Under the pieces are notes generated by a model. It searched no databases, was not told the DNA's origin, and saw nothing but the letters and a program-made list of their open reading frames with translations. Below are positions 58,449-64,000 of a DNA stretch of 64,000 nucleotides, in pieces. Every line of letters begins with the position of its first letter. The first letter of the stretch is position 1. This DNA is from Paracentrotus lividus. Its lineage: Eukaryota > Echinodermata > Echinoidea > Camarodonta > Echinidae. The position numbers were made by a program, and so were the translations under genes. The DNA is taken from assembly GCA_940671915.1 (NCBI GenBank), contig CALNVZ010003432.1, positions 8,530,263 to 8,594,262 of the forward strand, in the 5' to 3' direction.

Positions 58449-59364
58449 GGTATTCTTCAAAAACATTCATGGCAAATTTCACGGAATTTTTAGTGTTCTT
58501 ACTATCTGCTGCATGAATTAAATCACGCAATTGATCTTCATCCATAAGTTCGAATCGCGGAACGCTGTCCTGTGCTATAAATCACGGATCGTATCAACAA
58601 TTGACTGCAGTTGAAAAATGACTATTTAAAAACGACTATTGAACGATGACTAATGAACGCTCAGCCTCCCTGGTCAGGCCTGGCTAAAACTATGACCAGA
58701 CTTTTGACCAATCAGATGACAGGATTATTCAACATTCTTAAAGTGACTTATATAATGTAATATTTCAAACACTTTCAGCTATATTGTACTAATGGTTATG
58801 TATATAGTTTGAGTAACTTAACTGTTGCACCAGTTGTTTTGTCACTGATATATGAAATTATAGTTTGCTTTTATTCGGGATATATGCAATGTAAATTAAT
58901 TGAAATTGTCTCTTTAAGACGTATGCCTTGTAAACTGTCTGCCTTCATGTTTTTAGCATTACCTTTGTATTCACGACTGAATTTTTTTTAAATGAAAATA
59001 TTGTACATTGTATATCTCAGATGGCGTTAAAAACGAAGGAGGTCTAAAATAAGCAATAGTTACTCAACTCAAATTTGCATGAATTATTTACAAAACCAAT
59101 GGAATGCAATCCATTCTAAATTTATTTCTTCATGACTGTATGCTACATTATTTTAGGCAAGCGTACATTAGCACAGATTAGATTTTGGCTGACATTTAAA
59201 GTGAAGATTAATAACAATGATCGCTCGGTGATACCTGTACCATTTATTACTATGTATAAAGTCGTTTTAAACTCTATTCATTCATCTGACATTGATTTCC
59301 CAACAGCAAAACAGATGAATAAAAATAAATAATCAGAAACTGAGGAGAGATCAAGCTCGTGATA
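58449..59364. other. Intergenic, nothing recognised
   Basis: AT-rich; a short inverted word GGTCAGGCCTGGCTAAAACTATGACC near 58672 only. Confidence 0.5.
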
Positions 59365-59368
59365 TATA

Positions 59369-61060
59369 CACAACAAAAAAAGTAAGTCCCCCCTAATCAA
59401 AATGATGTAACTTTTGAACCAATTGGAGTTTTACAAATGTTATTACATGTACTTGTAGGTAATTTTATGAGCTTCCATTTTGGTGAATTTTACTGAAATT
59501 CGTTAAGTCATGCTTCAATGAGCACAGTCAAAAGGCAAAAATGTCACTTTTCGAAAGTCACAAGGTCAGTTTCATAACTTTAATTCAATAATATTGGAAC
59601 AAATTCAAACTTTTAAACAAAAGATATGTTTAGAAGGATTGTTGCCCTTAATTTCTAACACATCAAACGACTTTTGCATTAAATTTCATGGTCGGATGAA
59701 CATGAAGTAAAATTTGCATTTTTCACACATGTTTACTTTTAAAAATGATTGATTATGACGGAATATGCAATCTGGAAGAGTATTTTAAACAATAATCATC
59801 AATTCATGGTTGAATGAACACTTAATAAAAACAAAAAAGGATATTTTAAAATTCCATTGGTAAGTATTGTTCCATTTTTGTGTAATAAAATCATTTTATC
59901 ACCATTTTTTTGTTATGTGTATGTCAAATAATTTTTTTCAAATGATGCTATGGCATTTTATTAAAAATTCATGCTTCAATGAACACTTGATACGTGAAGA
60001 GCCATTTTTTTCGTTAATGGACTAAAATTCAATCGCTTACTTTGGATAATTGTCACAGACCTTCTTGGATAGTTCATTTGATTTGAGTTTCACGAAAATT
60101 CCAGTGTTTTATGCTTCAGTGAGCAGAAGTTATTAGAAAAATATGTAAATATGAAAGAATTTCAGAGCTTTGGCCCCACCCCGTGCCTTATCAGATTCTC
60201 AATTTAGCGTTTGTTCCTGTTATTTAGCACCACCTTGAAGTTGTGTGCCAAGTTTCGTGAAAAAACTCCCAGTAAATTACCAAAATTCATCAATGAAATT
60301 AAGCCGAATTTCAATTTTGTTAAATTTTTTATTTCCTCTCCATTGACATTGTGTACAATCTCGAAGCAAAAACAAGCCCCAAAATCAACATGCTGGAACT
60401 TTTTAACAAAAAGGTGTTGAGTAATATCGTTTGGCGGTTATGTTTATACACTTATCGACTAACTTATGTGCGAAAATGAGATAAAACCTTTGAGTCACGC
60501 ATGAATAAACACACGTTAGAGGCAAAATTGTCAATACAAAGTCACAAAAGTCACCTTTAAAGTGTGCTCACTCGTCCATGACACAACGAATAGTGCTCAT
60601 TTTCTCACAAAATGTGTCGATAATGTTGATAATAATATTTGATGTCAATTCTTTAAATAAAATTGTTGGATTTTTACCATTTTTGGAGGCCTGAAAATAA
60701 TGCTTAAAATTGTGCTCACTCATCCATGAAAAATAGTGAAATGTATCGAGATAGGTGTTGGATGATCAAATATTGGATGATAAATCCACCAAAACAATTA
60801 AACACAAGGTAAAATGAAAAATTCACAAAATTATTATTTTTACAGCCTCCAAAATGACCCTTGTGACTTTTGAAAATGTCCATTTTTGGTTTAAACGTTG
60901 ATCACTCATGCATGACTCTAGTGATAGATGTCATTTTTTTCACAGAAGGTACTCAATAAGTAGATAAAACTTCCCTCCAAATTATTGTACTCAAAACAAG
61001 CTTGTTCAAAAGTTACATCATTTTGATTAGGGGGGGGGGGACTTACTTTTTTTTGCTGTG
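59369..61060. mobile_element. 1.7-kb TIR element with symmetric internal repeats
   Basis: TIRs of ~50 bp: CACAACAAAAAAAGTAAGTC at the left and the inverse of CACAGCAAAAAAAAGTAAGT at the right, then CCCCCCTAATCAAAATGATG in both. TATA flanks both ends. TTCATGCTTCAATGAGCAC-type words occur four times in the left half, and inverted three times in the right half. Non-coding. Confidence 0.8.
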
Positions 61061-61289
61061 TATAGATAACGACTGATTGAGACAAAAGAGGATTTGAAAT
61101 TGTGTCAACGCACCGCCTGAACCGGGGCTGAGAGGTAAAGAATGGAAGCTTTTCACAAATGATTATATTAATAATGATCGTTTCTTCACGCGTAATGCCC
61201 AAAGTTCTAGGTCGACAGGCTGAATCGAGAACTTAAAATGCCTCATCTCAGCCGACCGATATATGGTAGCATCACCACTGATGAGATCA

Positions 61290-61426
61290 GGGGGCGTTTC
61301 ATGAAAAGACTTGTCGGACGTTTTATCCGACAAACTGTTATAAGCTTCTGAAATGCTCGCCTCTGATTGGCTGAGAGCAAATTTGTCGGATAAAATGTCC
61401 GACAAGTCCTTTGATGAAATGCCCCT
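61290..61426. mobile_element. Fold-back MITE with GGGGGCGTTTCAT ends
   Basis: Left GGGGGCGTTTCATGAAAAGAC and right GTCC.TTGATGAAATGCCCC pair, with TTGTCGGAC..TTTTATCCGACAAA arms. 137 bp. Shares its centre with 13176-13311. Confidence 0.85.
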
Positions 61427-61816
61427 TGTACGCGTCACACGTGAAGAAGCCACTATTATCATCATTATCATTGTTCATTATTATTTATCAATAGCTTCCT
61501 TTCTTTCCATTTCAACCTCGTTGAGCCAGCATGTCTACACAAATCGACAACTCCATAATGATTGTGCAGAGGCCACAGCGAGAAAGAAGTTGTTAATAGT
61601 TAATATACAACGATCATGAACAATACTGAAGGCCACGTTGCCAATTTGCAAATTTTTCACATGATCGCAGATATCACTATAGCTTTATTTAACGCACGGT
61701 ACAATCTATCTTTATTATATTAGAAATTAATCTAATAGATCATGAGATGGAACCAATCCTAAATTAGATTAAACCATTGTGATCAATTACATTAGTTTCT
61801 ACATTGAAATTTCGAA

Positions 61817-61845
61817 TTTTGTCCCCTCCCCCCCCCCCCCCCCCC
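61817..61845. repeat. C-tract
   Basis: CCCCTCCC followed by ~22 C. Confidence 0.9.
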
Positions 61846-61926
61846 CATCACAATCTACAACTTGACATTTCGAATGTAAAACTTTAAAAAACAGGAATAG
61901 AACGAGTTTCGATTTTAGTAGTTCTC

Positions 61927-62179
61927 ATGCGACGGTCACAACTCGCCGTACCTTCGACGTGCAACTCCCTACAATAGATTTCGTAGAAAAATCGTGCAGT
62001 GCAGGTACCTCGGAGGCACGTTGCATGTACGACGTGCAGGAAGTTTTTCCAATACCCGTACTACAGAAACGCAGGAATCGCAGAAATTGACCAACGACCT
62101 GTGCATGCATTGTACATGCAACGCAGGCTACGTTGATGGCACGTGCCCCGTAGCCTATGACGAGTTGTGACCGCCGCAT
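61927..62179. mobile_element. MITE with ATGCGACGGTCACAACTCG end
   Basis: Left ATGCGACGGTCACAACTCG and inverted right ATGCGGCGGTCACAACTCG, followed by CGTA/CATAGGCTACGGGGC. Interior rich in ACGTGCA/TGCACGT words. 253 bp. Confidence 0.75.
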
Positions 62180-62764
62180 CAACAATATCATCTCATGTGA
62201 ACAAGAAAAAACAGACCCAAATAAATACCGCTGCATTCTATAGACGCTTTTTTCTCTGTGTCTCATTGCTTACATGGAAAGTGTTGTGTAATGAGCAAAC
62301 TTGTATTTTCTCAAAGGCTAACAATATTCAATCTCTGCACTGCGACATTTTTTTATGATTATTTTTTTTCTCATAACATTTTTAGAATTAAAAAAAAATG
62401 TTATTGCAGTGAATGTAATTGGATTATAAGCTACGATATTTGAATGTATGAAATTGGTATTATTGCAATAAGCGTTATTAGGGCCTAATGTAGTCTTGCC
62501 AGTGTTGTATGTGGGAAATATATATCATGCAATAGCATCTGAACGGCAATGCACGAGTCTGGTTTATGAATAATAAAGATAAACATTTTATTGGATGTTT
62601 TCTTGACGTGAATAAAAAAACAATTCAATCGGGTAAAGAATTGCCAAACTATGAACATGAATACACCGGTCACATCTTTAAGATTATGCACTAAAACAAC
62701 GTAACACATCGATCACACAATGTCATTACCCCCAAACGGCCAGAGATGGCAGCCTTTGTGATAA

Positions 62765-63190
62765 ATTGCCATATGGTCTAAACCCACTTTGACTTATGTC
62801 CATTTGGTATCATTCCACACGATGTAGTTCCATTTCGTCTACAACCAGTTCGTCTAATTACCTTTCGATCTTTTGCCTATTTACCATATTTCCATCTCGT
62901 CTGCTGTCCAGTTCATCTAATGTCTACTTAGTCATTTCCAGCAACAAATTGGTCATAGACCAAATATTCATTTGCCCCAATAGACGAAAATGCAAATAGA
63001 CCTTTTGGCTATAGACGAATTGGCAATTAGAACAGGTGGTCATCAGACAAAGGGAGAATTAGACCAAGTATGTACTAGACCAATGGGAAGTTAGACCAAA
63101 TTGTTCGTAGACCGAATGGGTTTAGCTCATTTAGTAAAAGACAATCAGATAATTGGACCAATTGCTGTTAGACCAAGTGGAAAATTATAT
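62765..63190 (-). repeat. 'TTGGTCTAA' repeat, copy B
   Basis: Uninterrupted copy on the minus strand of the repeat at 48290-48740. Units such as TAGACCAAGTATGTACTAGACC and TTAGACCAAATTGTTCG recur about every 20 bp. Confidence 0.8.
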
Positions 63191-64000
63191 AGCTCCCAAA
63201 ACTGCCAAAGACGGTGGCGTTTGTTTGCGTTGTGACATGATCGCTCCCTCGTATTCTGCTCATTTAATTGGGATCAATAATTATAATTCACAATTGCAAT
63301 CATCATAATGATTATTGTGCAATGGGACGTATCTTGATGGAAGCATGAAGGTATTGTACCTCCACGTTGGAAGCAAGAACATGAAGAAGATCAGAAATAA
63401 CTCCTTGATGGGATTATGAATAATTTAAACACTTGTGGCCTGTAAGTTACGATCAATTGAACATTTTAAACAACCCTTGTAATTGGGTCATAGTGAGAGT
63501 TTTATGCTAGAATTGATCGTATCTCTTAATTGTATGTCGTTTTTATACGATGTCTTGTATTAATCGTGAAATAATAACAATTCTAAAAGTGACTAGAATG
63601 ACTTTGTAATTTGAGCTTTGTTTTGTTTTTGTTTTTTAATTTCTTTTTAAAGCATTTTACTCGTTGTTATATAGGCCTATATGTATATTTCACCATAATT
63701 ATAGATTATGTGGGGTTTTTTTTAGTTTTTTTTTTTAATTAATTAATTTATATTTTTTTTTTTGGGGGGGGGGCATATCATAAAGATGGGTGTCGCAAAT
63801 CGTTACCATGAATAACAAACTTGCAAAATTCGTATTAAATAGCAAAATATTAAATTCGGCCTAAAAACTACACCCCACCCCTAAAGAATTTTTTATTTTT
63901 TTTTATTAGATAATGATGAAAAATTATGAATGAATGAATTATGAATTATAATGAAGAAAAAAAAAATGCGCCGGGTTGGAATCAAACACTGTTTTCGCTC
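63191..64000. other. Window end, nothing recognised
   Basis: AT-rich with T/G homopolymer tracts (63714-63771). No exon. Confidence 0.5.

Overview
The window reads as AT-rich, intron-rich animal nuclear DNA, most likely from a marine deuterostome invertebrate. A sea urchin or other echinoderm is my best guess, from the gene types, the frequent ACATGTA and TAGGCCTA words, and the dense short inverted-repeat transposons. It is not bacterial: coding sequence lies in short exons with GT..AG borders, separated by long repeat-filled introns. No species-level claim is safe from sequence alone.

Three protein-coding genes can be supported. (1) 786-14458, plus strand: eight exons of a single-domain hexokinase, the first step of glycolysis. 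The exon carrying the start codon lies upstream of the window. The reading frame is off by one base at the junction 5705/8890. (2) 30683-33223, minus strand: a complete five-exon, 431-residue coiled-coil protein with a UBAN/AHD2-like ubiquitin-binding segment, most like TNIP/ABIN regulators of NF-kB signalling. (3) 43147-56606, plus strand: a complete four-exon, 1077-residue class C G-protein-coupled receptor with signal peptide, Venus-flytrap domain, nine-cysteine domain, seven membrane helices and a serine-rich tail. It is closest to calcium-sensing-receptor/V2R-like receptors. The three genes have no evident functional link; they are simply neighbours.

Layout: 1-14458 hexokinase exons with introns full of tandem duplications and MITE-like elements. 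These include a decayed second copy of one coding exon and a duplicated exon/intron junction. 14459-19400 is probable long 3' untranslated region or intergenic DNA. 19400-23200 is a cluster of fold-back and direct-repeat elements. 23390-25560 is a truncated LINE on the minus strand butted against a 550-bp tetranucleotide array. 25560-30190 is unannotated AT-rich DNA. 30683-33223 is the TNIP-like gene. 33224-43146 is intergenic, with a fold-back element and a tRNA-derived SINE. 43147-56606 is the receptor gene, whose introns hold a terminal-inverted-repeat element with three tRNA-like modules and a copy of a 'TTGGTCTAA' repeat with another MITE nested in it. 57150-63200 is a run of large non-autonomous inverted-repeat elements. 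No ribosomal RNA, CRISPR array, canonical tRNA gene, operon or viral gene was seen, and no clearly new biological system; the most unusual items are structural (see findings).
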